64,000 bases of DNA, taken from the NCBI RefSeq assembly GCF_024809975.1, contig NZ_JANUDY010000001.1, positions 310,001 to 374,000 of the forward strand, in the 5' to 3' direction. This stretch comes from Comamonas sp. BIGb0152. GTDB lineage: Bacteria; Pseudomonadota; Gammaproteobacteria; Burkholderiales; Burkholderiaceae_C. Below, one piece after another: positions 1-9,459 of this stretch. The notes below the pieces were generated by a model, which was given only the letters and a program-made list of their open reading frames with translations, did no database searches and was not told the origin of the DNA. The position numbers were made by a program, and so were the translations under genes. Numbering within the stretch: position 1 is the first letter of the stretch; every line of letters starts with the position of its first letter.

Positions 1-1061
1 TGCAGCGCGCGCGTCACGCCCTCTTGGCCGTAGGCGCCCAGGCCGTACAAAAAGCTGCGACCAATCAAGGTGCCCTGGGCGCCCAGCGCACGGGCCTTGA
101 GGACATCCTGGCCACTGCGGATGCCGCTGTCCAGCCAGACCTCGATGTCTTTGCCGGCAGCCTGCGCGATCGACGGCAGCGCATCGATGGTCGCGGGCGC
201 GCCATCCAGCTGGCGGCCGCCATGGTTGCTGACGATCAGCGCATCGGCGCCGGTCTGTGCCGCCAGCCGGGCATCGTCGGCCTCCATCACGCCCTTGAGG
301 ATGAGCTTGCCACCCCAGCGCTTCTTGATCCATTCCACATCGCCCCAGTTCAGGCAGGGGTCAAACTGGTCAGCCGTCCAGGACGACAGCGAGCTCACAT
401 CGCCGACGCCATCGACATGGCCGACGATATTGCCAAACGTGCGTCGCTTGGTGCCCAGCATGCCCATGCACCAGCGCGGCTTGGTCGCCAGGTTGATGAG
501 GTTTCTGAGGGTCGGCTTGGGCGGTGTGGACAGCCCGTTCTTGATGTCCTTGTGGCGCTGCCCGAGTATTTGCAGATCCAGGGTGAGCTGCAAGGCCGAG
601 CAGTTCGCCGCCTTGGCCCGGTCGATCAGGCGCTCCATAAAGCCCCGGTCGCGCATCACATACAGCTGGAACCAGAACGGATGGCGGCCGGTGTGCTCGG
701 CCACATCTTCGAGCGAGCAGATGCTCATCGTCGACAAGGTGAACGGGATGCCAAAGGCCTTGGCCGCGCGGGCCGCCAGGATTTCGCCATCGGCATGCTG
801 CATGCCTGTCAGGCCCGTCGGCGCAATGGCCACGGGCATGCTCACCTCCTGGCCCACCATGGTGCTGCGCGTGCTGCGGCCTTCCATATTCACCGCCACG
901 CGCTGGCGCAGCTTGATTTTGTGGAATGCCGCCTCGTTGTCGCGGTAGGTGCCCTGGGTGTAGGAGCCCGAGTCCGCATAGTCATAAAACATCCGCGGCA
1001 CCCGCTTCTCGGCCACGACGCGCAAATCTTCAATACATGTGATCTTGGATAAATCAGCCAC
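1..1061 (-). CDS. lldD: FMN-dependent L-lactate dehydrogenase (partial, C-terminus off window)
   Basis: Alpha-hydroxy-acid oxidase/dehydrogenase family: oxidises L-lactate to pyruvate with FMN and passes electrons to the membrane quinone pool. The translated minus strand begins at a GTG at 1061 (AGGAAG ribosome site just upstream) and gives the family's N-terminus with a YADSGSYT segment, then APTGLTG, and near the C-terminus SNHGGRQLD, which holds the catalytic histidine, followed by DSGIRSG and GTLIGRSFLYG of the FMN-phosphate pocket. About 30 residues are missing beyond base 1. It is divergent from a lactate permease, which favours lactate over other 2-hydroxy acids. Glycolate or mandelate dehydrogenases share these motifs, so substrate is inferred from context. 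Confidence 0.85.
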   Translation of the reverse strand, partial: MADLSKITCIEDLRVVAEKRVPRMFYDYADSGSYTQGTYRDNEAAFHKIKLRQRVAVNMEGRSTRSTMVGQEVSMPVAIAPTGLTGMQHADGEILAARAAKAFGIPFTLSTMSICSLEDVAEHTGRHPFWFQLYVMRDRGFMERLIDRAKAANCSALQLTLDLQILGQRHKDIKNGLSTPPKPTLRNLINLATKPRWCMGMLGTKRRTFGNIVGHVDGVGDVSSLSSWTADQFDPCLNWGDVEWIKKRWGGKLILKGVMEADDARLAAQTGADALIVSNHGGRQLDGAPATIDALPSIAQAAGKDIEVWLDSGIRSGQDVLKARALGAQGTLIGRSFLYGLGAYGQEGVTRAL

Positions 1062-1325
1062 AAATCTTCCTTGTTATCAAGCCACTGCAGCGGCGCTGGC
1101 GGCCAGACCCTATGTGTAACGTGCTGTGAGCGGCGTCCTTGTCACGCAGGTGGCAGACCCAACACCATCTCGTTACAAGGTCTAGGGGTTTTACAGGACT
1201 GCGGGCCACCAGCTAGGCCGACATTATGTCGATGTTCTATCCATCCAGGTGTTTTTGTAATAACAGCAGCTAATGGCACGGCTCCCGGCCGCGCACCTGC
1301 GCTGCACTACAACGAGGAGTCAGGC

Positions 1326-2987
1326 ATGGTTTGGCAACAGATCTACAACCCGGTGGGCAATATGGTGCTCTCCACCTTGCTGGCGGCGCTGCCGGTGGTG
1401 GTAATGCTGGTGGGGCTGGGTTTTCTCCACCTCAAGGCGCATATTGCGGCCGGCGCAGGCCTGGTCTGCGCACTGCTCATTGCCATCCTGGTCTATGGCA
1501 TGCCGGCCGATATGGCGGGCCGCGCGGCGGTCTTTGGCGGCCTCACCGGCCTGCTGCCCATTGGCTGGATCGTGCTCAACATCATCTTTTTGCACCAGCT
1601 GACGGAGCACAACGGCAGCTTCAAGATCCTGCAGGACTCGATTGCCGGCATCACCGAGGACCGGCGTATCCAGCTGCTGCTGATCGCCTTTGCCTTTGGC
1701 GCCTTCTTTGAAGGGGCGGCAGGCTTTGGCACGCCGGTGGCGGTCACGGCGGCCATCCTGATCGGCCTGGGCTTTTCGCCGCTGGCGGCCTCAGGCCTGT
1801 CGCTGATTGCCAATACCGCGCCCGTCGCCTTTGGCGCACTGGGCACGCCGGTGATCACCCTGGCCAAGGTCCATGGCTATGACCTGATGGAGGTCACCGC
1901 CATGGTCGGCCGCCAGCTGCCCTTCTTCTCGGTGCTGGTGCCCTTCTGGCTGATCTGGGCCTTTGCCGGCCGCAAGGCGATGGTGGAGATCTGGCCGGCC
2001 ATCCTGGTCACCGGCCTGTCGTTTGCGATTCCGCAGTATCTCGTCTCCAACTTCATCGGCCCGGAGCTGGTCGACATCATTGCCGCGATCGTCTCCATGG
2101 GCTGCCTGATCGGCTTTCTGCGCGTGTGGCAGCCCAAGACCATCTGGCGCAGCACCTCGCTCAAGAGCCGCGACACCAGCGAAGACACTACGGCCAAGCC
2201 ACGTGCCGTGGTGGCGCATGCCCGCGCCGATGTGATCCGCGCCTGGACGCCCTGGGCTATCCTGACGGTGTTTGTGTTTATCTGGGGTCTGCCCTCGGTC
2301 AAGAGCGCGCTCAACGGCTTGTTTGCGCCGTCCTTCCCGATGACGGGGCTGCACAACCTGATCGAGAAGGTGCCGCCCGTCGTGCCCCAGCCCACCAAGG
2401 AAGGCGCGGTCTATGTGCTCAACCTGCTGTCGGCCACCGGCACCGGCATTCTGCTGTCGGCCATCGTCGGCGGTCTGGTGATGAAGTACAGCCCACTGGC
2501 CCTCATCAAGCAGTTCTTCAAAACCATCTGGCTGGTGCGCTTTTCGCTGCTGACCATCGTGCTGATGCTGGCGCTGGGCACCCTCACCCGCTACTCCGGC
2601 ACCGACACCACCTTGGGTCTGGCCTTTGCCAACACCGGCGTGTTCTACCCGTTCTTTGGCACGATGATGGGCTGGCTGGGCGTGGCGCTGACGGGTTCGG
2701 ACACGGCCTCCAACGTGCTGTTTGGCGGCATGCAAAAGGTCGCTGCCGAGCAGCTGGGCCTGTCGCCCAACCTGATGGGCGCGGCCAACAGCTCGGGCGG
2801 CGTGATGGGCAAGATGATCGATGCGCAGTCCATCGTTGTGGCTTCCACCGCCACGCGCTGGTTCAACCATGAGGGCGACATCCTGCGCTATGTGTTCTTC
2901 CACTCGGTGGCCCTGGCTACTTTGGTGGGCATCTTTGTCAGCTTGCAGGCCTATGTCTACCCCTTCACCTTGATGGTGGTGAAGTAA
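1326..2987 (+). CDS. lctP: L-lactate permease (LctP family)
   Basis: Inner-membrane lactate/glycolate:proton symporter of about 553 residues, the usual family length, with 12-14 hydrophobic segments. The ATG at 1326 follows a GAGGAG ribosome site; the open frame extends upstream to 1071 but that part has no family character. Recognisable family blocks include FFEGAAGFGTPVAVTA, NTAPVAFGALGTP and the C-terminal GSDTASNVLFG and AANSSGGVMGKMI. It is divergent from the FMN-dependent lactate dehydrogenase and together they form a lactate uptake-and-oxidation locus. No LldR-type regulator gene lies nearby. A hairpin just after the stop can end transcription. Confidence 0.93.
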   Translation: MVWQQIYNPVGNMVLSTLLAALPVVVMLVGLGFLHLKAHIAAGAGLVCALLIAILVYGMPADMAGRAAVFGGLTGLLPIGWIVLNIIFLHQLTEHNGSFKILQDSIAGITEDRRIQLLLIAFAFGAFFEGAAGFGTPVAVTAAILIGLGFSPLAASGLSLIANTAPVAFGALGTPVITLAKVHGYDLMEVTAMVGRQLPFFSVLVPFWLIWAFAGRKAMVEIWPAILVTGLSFAIPQYLVSNFIGPELVDIIAAIVSMGCLIGFLRVWQPKTIWRSTSLKSRDTSEDTTAKPRAVVAHARADVIRAWTPWAILTVFVFIWGLPSVKSALNGLFAPSFPMTGLHNLIEKVPPVVPQPTKEGAVYVLNLLSATGTGILLSAIVGGLVMKYSPLALIKQFFKTIWLVRFSLLTIVLMLALGTLTRYSGTDTTLGLAFANTGVFYPFFGTMMGWLGVALTGSDTASNVLFGGMQKVAAEQLGLSPNLMGAANSSGGVMGKMIDAQSIVVASTATRWFNHEGDILRYVFFHSVALATLVGIFVSLQAYVYPFTLMVVK

Positions 2988-2991
2988 GCAA

Positions 2992-3017
2992 AACGGGGCT
3001 CACCGAGGAGCCCCGTT
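2992..3017. terminator. Hairpin between lactate permease and PEBP gene
   Basis: Perfect 10-bp stem (2992-3001 with 3008-3017) and 6-base loop, GC-rich, located 5 bases after the lctP stop and 17 bases before the end of the convergent PEBP gene. There is almost no U-run, so efficiency is uncertain; it could serve both directions. Confidence 0.55.
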
Positions 3018-3033
3018 CACCGCATCCCGTGTG

Positions 3034-3669
3034 TTAAACGGCAGGGACCGCAGGGTTCAGGCTGTACAAGCCGGTGATGCGGGCCTGGCCCAGCACCGGA
3101 GCCTGGGCCAGCGCGGCACGCACATTCGCACCGGTCAGTGCACCGTCGACTGCCAAGCTTGGCGTGGCCAGCGCATACACCGTGAACACATAGTGGTGCA
3201 GCAGGCTGTCGTTCCAGGGTGGGCAAGGGCCGTCGTAGCCGTAGTAATCGCCCTGCATCTGCGCATCAGCGGCAAACCAGGCGCTGTAGTCATTGATGCC
3301 ATGGCGCAGGCCCTGGGGCGCAGCCGGGCCGGGCTTGCCATGGGCGGTGATGCCGTCCGACTGCGCGCCGGCGGCGATCTCGGTGGTGCTCGCCGGAATA
3401 TCGAGCAGCAGCCAGTGGAAGAAGTCGACCCGGGGCAGATCGGCCGGCACCGTGCGGCCTTCCTGGTTCACATCATCGCCCCGGCTGGGCACATCGGGGT
3501 CATGGCAGACGATGACAAAGGACTGGGTGCCGGCGGGCACATCGCGCCAGGCCAGGTGCGGATTGCGGTTGGACGACAGCAAGACATGGGCTGTCGCATC
3601 GGGCACGGCAAAAGCGAATTCGCCAGGAATGGCCTGGCCGTCTTGAAAGCTGTGGCTGCTGAGCTGCAT
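3034..3669 (-). CDS. YbhB/YbcL-type PEBP (phosphatidylethanolamine-binding) family protein
   Basis: A 211-residue soluble protein of the Raf-kinase-inhibitor-like/PEBP family. The conserved ligand-pocket segments are present: NPHLAWRDVP, the CHDPDVPSR motif, FFHWLLLDIP, and a late HYVFTVYAL strand. There is no signal peptide, so it is probably cytoplasmic like E. coli YbhB. The bacterial family's role is not established. It lies downstream of the AzgA gene on the same strand, but a strong terminator separates the two, so they are probably expressed separately. Confidence 0.85.
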   Translation of the reverse strand: MQLSSHSFQDGQAIPGEFAFAVPDATAHVLLSSNRNPHLAWRDVPAGTQSFVIVCHDPDVPSRGDDVNQEGRTVPADLPRVDFFHWLLLDIPASTTEIAAGAQSDGITAHGKPGPAAPQGLRHGINDYSAWFAADAQMQGDYYGYDGPCPPWNDSLLHHYVFTVYALATPSLAVDGALTGANVRAALAQAPVLGQARITGLYSLNPAVPAV

Positions 3670-3690
3670 CTGATAAATCCTTTGCGGGAA

Positions 3691-3733
3691 AGAAAAAAGC
3701 CAAAGGGCCTCGACCGGGGTCGGGGCACTTTGG
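3691..3733 (-). terminator. Rho-independent terminator of the purine permease gene
   Basis: On the minus strand a long imperfect hairpin (outer arms 3728-3733 and 3700-3705, CCAAAG/CTTTGG, with a nearly continuous inner stem) is followed by a T-rich run at 3698-3691. It is downstream of the AzgA-type permease stop and just upstream of the PEBP start. Confidence 0.8.
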
Positions 3734-3809
3734 CAAATTTTAGGCGCAGCAGCACCGCCGACTGTCGCCCAGGCTCAGCGGACTGGCAGCCCGGCAGCTA
3801 CCAGCCCCC

Positions 3810-5111
3810 TCAATGCCCGCCGATATAGGCGAACTTGAACAGGAACAGCGCCGCAATGATCCAGACCATCCAGTGCACCTCGCGGGCGCGGCCGGTGCAC
3901 AGCTTGATGGCCGCGTACGAGATAAAACCAAAGGCCAGGCCGTTGGCGATGGAGTAGGTAAAGGGCATCATCACGGCGGTGATGGCGGCGGGAATGGCCT
4001 CGGTCGTGTCCGCCCAGTCCACCTCGGTCAGCTCCTTGAGCATCAGGCAGGCGACAAACAGCAGCGCGGGCGCGGTGGCGTACGCAGGCACCGAGCCGGC
4101 CAAAGGCGCAATGAACAAGCAGGCCAGGAACAGCACGGCAACCGTCACGGCGGTCAGGCCTGTGCGGCCACCGGCCTGTACGCCCGAGGCGCTTTCGACA
4201 TAGGCCGTCGCGCTAGAGGTGCCCAGCAGCGAACCGGCAAAGATCGCGCCACTGTCGGCCAGCAGCGAGCGGTGAAAGCGCTCCATCTTGCCGGGCACCA
4301 AGAGGCCGGCGCGCTTGGCCACGCCCATCAAGGTGCCGGTGGCATCAAACAGCTCCACCAGAAAGAACACCAGCACCACGTTCAAGAAACCGCTGGACAG
4401 CGCCGTCTTGATATCGAGCTGCAAGAAGGTGGGCGCAATCGACGGCGGTGCCGAGAACACACCCTGGAACTGGTTGCCGCCAAAGATGAAGGAGGCCACC
4501 GTCACGGCCAGAATGCCGATCAGGATGGCACCGGGCACACGCAGGCGGTCCAGCACCACGATCAGCAAAAAGCCCAGGCCGAACAGAATTACCGAGGGCG
4601 AATGCAGATCACCCAGGGTCACCAAGGTGGCCTTGGATTCCACCACCACGCCGGCGCTCTTGAGCGCAATCAGCGCCAAAAAGAGCCCGATGCCAACGGT
4701 GATGGCCACGCGGATGGAGGCCGGTATGCCATTGATGATCTGGTCGCGTATGCGAAAGATGGTGACCAGCAAAAACAGGCAGCCCGAGACAAACACCGCC
4801 CCCAGCGCCGCCTGCCAGGTGTAGCCCATGCCCAGCACCACCACATAGGCAAAATAGGCATTCAGTCCCATGCCCGGTGCCACCGCAATCGGGTAGTTGG
4901 CATACAGCCCCATGAGTACCGAGCCCAGCGCCGCAATCAGGCAGGTGGCCACAAACACCGAGCCCTTGGGCATGCCCGCATCCCCCAGGATCGAGGGGTT
5001 GACGAACATGATGTAGGCCATCGTCAAAAAGGTGGTGATCCCCGCCAGCACCTCGGTTCGCACCGTGGTGCCATGCTCTCCAAGCTTGAAATATTTGTCC
5101 AGCGCACTCAT
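3810..5111 (-). CDS. NCS2-type purine permease, AzgA/GhxP subfamily
   Basis: A 433-residue, roughly 13-helix inner-membrane proton symporter for purine bases (hypoxanthine, guanine or adenine). Family markers: an N-terminal FKLGEHGTTVRTEVLAG start, TFLTMAYIMFVNPSIL, the substrate-helix motif APGMGLNAYFAY, LVELFDATGT, and the GTSSATAYVESASG block that separates the AzgA group from UraA/XanQ members. A strong AAGGAG ribosome site precedes the ATG. It lies 98 bases after xdhB on the same strand, so it probably supplies hypoxanthine or xanthine to the xanthine dehydrogenase. The exact base specificity cannot be read from sequence. Confidence 0.9.
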   Translation of the reverse strand: MSALDKYFKLGEHGTTVRTEVLAGITTFLTMAYIMFVNPSILGDAGMPKGSVFVATCLIAALGSVLMGLYANYPIAVAPGMGLNAYFAYVVVLGMGYTWQAALGAVFVSGCLFLLVTIFRIRDQIINGIPASIRVAITVGIGLFLALIALKSAGVVVESKATLVTLGDLHSPSVILFGLGFLLIVVLDRLRVPGAILIGILAVTVASFIFGGNQFQGVFSAPPSIAPTFLQLDIKTALSSGFLNVVLVFFLVELFDATGTLMGVAKRAGLLVPGKMERFHRSLLADSGAIFAGSLLGTSSATAYVESASGVQAGGRTGLTAVTVAVLFLACLFIAPLAGSVPAYATAPALLFVACLMLKELTEVDWADTTEAIPAAITAVMMPFTYSIANGLAFGFISYAAIKLCTGRAREVHWMVWIIAALFLFKFAYIGGH

Positions 5112-5209
5112 GGCTGCTCCTTCTGGTTATTCATCGTTTAAAGGGAAGCTGATTCGTATCGAAGGCGGCGAGTATCGCAGCTGCCCGTGCAGGCTGCCGG
5201 CTCGCAGCG

Positions 5210-7633
5210 TCAAAGCCCTGTCTGCACGGCCGCGATGGCGTCGAGCACCGCCTCGGCCGTGGCCGGTGCGCGCAGCGGCGGGCAGCAGCCCGGCGCGCCG
5301 GTCGCAGCCACCGCATCGCGTATCGCAAAGAACACCGAGAACGGCAGCAGCAGTGGCGGCTCGCCCACCGCCTTGCTGCGGTGGATGCTGTCATGCGGGT
5401 TGGCGCCGTCGAACAGCTGCACATTCAGCACCGGCGGGCAGTCGTTGGCGGTCGGTATCTTGTAGGTGCTGGGGGCATGGGTCATCAAGGCCCCTGTCTT
5501 GGGGTGCCAGACCAGCTGCTCCATCGTGAGCCAGCCCATGCCCTGGATAAAGGCGCCCTCGACCTGGCCAATATCGACGGCCGGGTTCAGCGACTGGCCC
5601 ACGTCGTGGAGCACATCGGCGCGCAGCAGCTTGCTCTCGCCGGTCAGGGTATCGACCACTACCTCGCTCACAGCCGCGCCGTAGGCAAAGTAAAAGAAAG
5701 GCCGGCCGCGCATCGCCGCCCCATCCCAAGACAGGCCGGGCGTCGCATAAAAACCATCGGACCAGAGCTGCACCCGCGCCAGATAGGCCTGCTTGACCAG
5801 GGCCGCAAAGCCCAGCGTTTGGCCCGCGCAATGCACTTCGTCATTCACAAAGCGCACCGTGGCCGGGTCGGCCCCAAGCGGGGCGGCCATGCAAGCGGCC
5901 AGGCGCTCGCGGATCTGGCGCGCCGCATCTTGCGCCGCCTTGCCGTTCAAATCGGTGCCGGTCGATGCTGCGGTGGCGGAGGTGTTGGCCACCTTGGTCG
6001 TGTCGGTGGCGGTCACCCGCACCCGCTCAAAGGCCACGCCCAGCTCATGCGCCACCACCTGGGCCACCTTGGTGTTCAGGCCCTGGCCCATCTCGGTGCC
6101 GCCATGGTTGACGAGGATGGAGCCATCGTTGTAGACATGGACCAGGGCGCCCGCCTGGTTGAAGTGCTTGACGTTGAAGGAGATACCGAACTTGACGGGG
6201 GTCAGCGCCAGACCGCGCTTGAGCACCGGGCTGGTGGCATTGAAGGCATCGACCTGGGCGCGCCGCGCCCGGTAGTCGCTGCGTGCCTCCAGCTGCGCCA
6301 CCAGCTCGTCGATGATGTTGTCGTCCACCTCCTGGCCATAAGGCGTGCACTGGCCGCTGTCCTTGGCATAGAAGTTCGCACGCCGCACATCGAGCGCATC
6401 CTTGCCCAGCTGCCGCGCGATGGAGTCCATGATGTTCTCCATCACGATCGCGCCCTGCGGCCCGCCAAAGCCGCGAAAGGCGGTATTGCTCTGGGTATTG
6501 GTCTTGCCCATAAAGCCGCGCATGCGCACATTGGGCAGCCAGTAGGCATTGTCGAAGTGGCAGAGCGCGCGGGTCATCACCGGCGCCGACAGATCGGCCG
6601 AATGCCCGGCGCGCGAGACCATGGTCACCTCGGCGCCGAGGATGCGGCCGCTGTCGTCATAGCCAATGTCGTACTCGTACCAGAAGCAATGGCGGCGGCC
6701 GGTGATCATAAAGTCATCGTCACGATCGAGCCGCAGCTTGACGGGCCGGCCCAGCTTGCGCGCCGCCACCGCCGCCACGCAGGCAAACAGGGCTGATTGG
6801 GATTCCTTGCCGCCAAAACCGCCGCCCATGCGCCGGCATTCCACATGCACTGCATGGGCCTGCACCCCCAACGCATGCGCCACCAGGTGCTGCATCTCGC
6901 TGGGGTGCTGGGTGGAGCACAGCACATGCATGGCGCCCCCTTCCTTGGGGATGGCGTAGCTGATCTGGCCTTCCAGGTAAAACTGCTCCTGGCCGCCCAC
7001 CTCCCAGCTGCCCTGCAGGCGGCGCGGGGCCTGGGCAATGGCCTGGGAGGCGCCGCCGGCATCGGTCTCGCGCAGCAGCTGCATCGGCGGCACCACATAC
7101 TGGCCCAGCGCATGGGCCTGCTGCGGGGTCAGCACCGGCTCGGCCTCTTCCACCTTGGCCAGCTTGCGCGCCAGTGCCGCCACGCGCCGTGCGGTTTGCC
7201 GGTCGCCGGCCAGTACCGCGAACATCGGCTGGCCCAGGTAGCGTATTTCGCCATCGCAGAGGATGGGGTCGTCATGGACGATGGATCCGCAGTCATTGAC
7301 GCCGGGGATATCGGCCGCCGTCAGCACCGCTACCACGCCAGGCTCGGCGCGCAGTGCGTCCACATCCAGCGACAGCAGGCGGCCATGGGCAATGGGCGAC
7401 AGGCCCAGCGCGCAATGCAGGCTGCCGGCCAGCTCGGGCAGGTCGTCGATATAGGTGGCTTCACCGGCCACATGCAAGGGGGCGGACTCATGGGGGCGGC
7501 TGATGCCCACCTGGTGGCCTTGCTGCTGCGCCCGGGCCTCTTGCGCCACATCGATGCGCGCCTTTTGGTTGTCGCGGTAATCGGCAAAGGCCTCAGCGCC
7601 GGCCAGCAGATGTTTGGGAATAGACGTGTTCAT
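5210..7633 (-). CDS. xdhB: Xanthine dehydrogenase, molybdopterin-binding subunit
   Basis: Large catalytic subunit (about 807 residues) oxidising hypoxanthine to xanthine and xanthine to urate. Molybdenum-site segments are visible: GQEQFYLEGQ, GGGFGGKES, the substrate arginine in NTAFRGFGGPQG, GTEMGQGLNTK, and the catalytic glutamate in KAVGEPPLL near the C-terminus. I chose the ATG at 7633 (GGGAG upstream) over the in-frame codon at 7657, because 7633 lies one base after the xdhA stop and so fits coupled translation. No xdhC (cofactor-insertion chaperone) is present in this window, although it often completes the operon; it must be elsewhere. Confidence 0.95.
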   Translation of the reverse strand: MNTSIPKHLLAGAEAFADYRDNQKARIDVAQEARAQQQGHQVGISRPHESAPLHVAGEATYIDDLPELAGSLHCALGLSPIAHGRLLSLDVDALRAEPGVVAVLTAADIPGVNDCGSIVHDDPILCDGEIRYLGQPMFAVLAGDRQTARRVAALARKLAKVEEAEPVLTPQQAHALGQYVVPPMQLLRETDAGGASQAIAQAPRRLQGSWEVGGQEQFYLEGQISYAIPKEGGAMHVLCSTQHPSEMQHLVAHALGVQAHAVHVECRRMGGGFGGKESQSALFACVAAVAARKLGRPVKLRLDRDDDFMITGRRHCFWYEYDIGYDDSGRILGAEVTMVSRAGHSADLSAPVMTRALCHFDNAYWLPNVRMRGFMGKTNTQSNTAFRGFGGPQGAIVMENIMDSIARQLGKDALDVRRANFYAKDSGQCTPYGQEVDDNIIDELVAQLEARSDYRARRAQVDAFNATSPVLKRGLALTPVKFGISFNVKHFNQAGALVHVYNDGSILVNHGGTEMGQGLNTKVAQVVAHELGVAFERVRVTATDTTKVANTSATAASTGTDLNGKAAQDAARQIRERLAACMAAPLGADPATVRFVNDEVHCAGQTLGFAALVKQAYLARVQLWSDGFYATPGLSWDGAAMRGRPFFYFAYGAAVSEVVVDTLTGESKLLRADVLHDVGQSLNPAVDIGQVEGAFIQGMGWLTMEQLVWHPKTGALMTHAPSTYKIPTANDCPPVLNVQLFDGANPHDSIHRSKAVGEPPLLLPFSVFFAIRDAVAATGAPGCCPPLRAPATAEAVLDAIAAVQTGL

Positions 7634-7634
7634 A

Positions 7635-9236
7635 TCAGGCTCCCGGTGCAACAGCATGGTTGGCCTGGGCAGTGCTCACCAAATGCGGCATGGCGGCCCA
7701 GACGGTGGTGGCCTCTGGCGCCAACGGGGCATCGGCCCGGGTCTCCAGCCACAGGCGCTGCAGCAGGTTTTGCGCCACCTTCAGGCGGTAGGCCGCGCTG
7801 GCCCGCATATCGGTCATTGGTTGAAAATCCTCGGCCAGCGCCGCCTGGGCGCGCTGCACGGCTTGCGCCGTCCAGGCCTGGCCCAGCAGGGCTGCTTCGG
7901 CCTTGGCGGCACGCCGTACAGTGGCCGACATACCGCCAAAGGCCAGGCGCACGGTCTCCACCTGGCCCTGGGCACCCAACTGCAGCGAAAAGCCCGCGCA
8001 CAGCGCCGAGATATCGCAGTCAAAACGCTTGCTGATCTTGTAGGCCCGCACCTGGCGTGCCTGCACCGCCAGCGGCACCCGCAGGCCCTGCACCCACTCA
8101 CCGGGCTCCAGCTGGTTCTTCATGTAGTCCAGGTAAAACTCGGTCAGCGGCATGCGCCGCAGGCGATCGCCCAGGCGCAGCTCGATCTCGGCATCCAGCG
8201 CCATCAGCACCGGTGGGGCATCGCCAATCGGCGAGCCATTGGCCACATTGCCGCCCATGGTGCCGGCATGGCGCACGGGGGGCGATGCAAAGCGCAGCCA
8301 CACTTCGGTGAGCGACGGAAAACGCTGGGCCAGTGCGCCCCAAGCGGCCTCCAGCGAAGCGCCTGCGCCAATGCAGAGCATGCCATCGCGCTCCTCGATG
8401 CGGCGCAGCTCAGCCACCCGCCCCACGGCAATCAAATCACCCAGCGGCCGAAACTGCTTGTTGATCCACAAAGCCACATCGGTGGTGCCCCCAATCAAAC
8501 GGGCATCGGGCAGCGCGGCGCGCAGCTGGGCCAGGCTGGCGATGCTGGCCGGCGCGTGGAAATGCTGGGGCTGGCCGCAGCTGGGGGTATAGGCATAGCT
8601 CCAGTCGGCATCGCTGCGCAGCGCCTGCAAGGCGGCTACCACGGGCGCTGCATCCAACTGGCGGGCAGGCAGGTCCAGCATCTGCTGGCCGGCATCCAGA
8701 ATGGGCCGGTAGCCGGTGCAGCGGCAGAGGTTGCCCGACAGCGCATCGGCCAGCTGCTGGCGCGTGGGCGCAGCGCCCTGGCGGGCCTGCTGCTGCTCGT
8801 AGACGGACCACAGCGACATGACAAAACCGGGCGTGCAAAAGCCGCATTGCGAGCCGTGGCAGTCCACCATGGCCTGCTGCACCGGGTGCAGCGCGTTGCA
8901 AGCCTGGCCGCCCTCTTTGGGCCGGCAGCTGGTCTTCATGTCTTCGACGGTGAACAGCGCCTTGCCATGCAGGCTGGGCAGCAGCTGGATGCAGGCATTG
9001 ACGGTCTGCAGCTTGAGGCCTTGCACGGCCTGCGGGTCGCCGGGTTCGGCCAGCTCAGCGAGCATCACCGTGCAGGCGCCGCAATCGCCTTCATTGCAGC
9101 CCTCCTTGGTGCCTGTGCAGTGCGCGTCCTCGCGCAGCCAGTCCAGCACACTGCGTGTGGGGGCCAGGCCTTGCACGTCGGTGATACGGCCTTGGTGGTA
9201 GAAACGGATGGCTTGTGGGGCGGTCATGGGGCTCAT
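7635..9236 (-). CDS. xdhA: Xanthine dehydrogenase, iron-sulfur/FAD subunit
   Basis: Small subunit (533 residues) that carries electrons from the molybdenum centre to NAD+. Order of domains: plant-type [2Fe-2S] domain with C-x4-C-x2-C at residues 47-55 (GCNEGDCGAC), the second [2Fe-2S] domain with CGFCTPGFVMSLW and CRCTGYRPI around residues 135-180, then the FAD-binding domain (LIGGTTDVALWINK; GGNVANGSPIGDAPP) and a CO-dehydrogenase-flavoprotein C-terminal domain. It precedes xdhB by one base. Starts at 9236 or at the next ATG (9227) are both possible. Confidence 0.95.
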   Translation of the reverse strand: MSPMTAPQAIRFYHQGRITDVQGLAPTRSVLDWLREDAHCTGTKEGCNEGDCGACTVMLAELAEPGDPQAVQGLKLQTVNACIQLLPSLHGKALFTVEDMKTSCRPKEGGQACNALHPVQQAMVDCHGSQCGFCTPGFVMSLWSVYEQQQARQGAAPTRQQLADALSGNLCRCTGYRPILDAGQQMLDLPARQLDAAPVVAALQALRSDADWSYAYTPSCGQPQHFHAPASIASLAQLRAALPDARLIGGTTDVALWINKQFRPLGDLIAVGRVAELRRIEERDGMLCIGAGASLEAAWGALAQRFPSLTEVWLRFASPPVRHAGTMGGNVANGSPIGDAPPVLMALDAEIELRLGDRLRRMPLTEFYLDYMKNQLEPGEWVQGLRVPLAVQARQVRAYKISKRFDCDISALCAGFSLQLGAQGQVETVRLAFGGMSATVRRAAKAEAALLGQAWTAQAVQRAQAALAEDFQPMTDMRASAAYRLKVAQNLLQRLWLETRADAPLAPEATTVWAAMPHLVSTAQANHAVAPGA

Positions 9237-9359
9237 GGTGGGGCTCGGTCTGGCATGCTGCCTTGCCGGTCTGCAAAACTGTGTACTAGCGTAGTGTGCC
9301 GCGCAGCGCCAGCCATAACAAGCCAGCCATAGGCGCTATGGTGCAACCTGTATATTTTT

Positions 9360-9422
9360 GGGTTTACCCGTATCTTTCGGGGCTGCAAAAACGTAAGCAA
9401 TGGTCGTGTCCCCGGGTTTACC
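9360..9422. repeat. Direct repeat GGGTTTACC upstream of xdhA
   Basis: Two exact 9-base copies at 9360-9368 and 9414-9422, 54 bases apart (about five helical turns), in the 223-base gap between the divergent xdhA and the transglycosylase gene. The spacing would suit two sites on one DNA face for a regulator of xdh. The function is inferred. Confidence 0.35.
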
Positions 9423-9459
9423 AGGGCTGCGGCCGGGGCAAGCAGGTATATTGCCAGGC

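Noticed and set aside
24-1052. Long plus-strand open frame opposite the lactate dehydrogenase
   Set aside because: The minus strand carries clear FMN-dehydrogenase motifs; the plus frame is a high-GC shadow without family signs.
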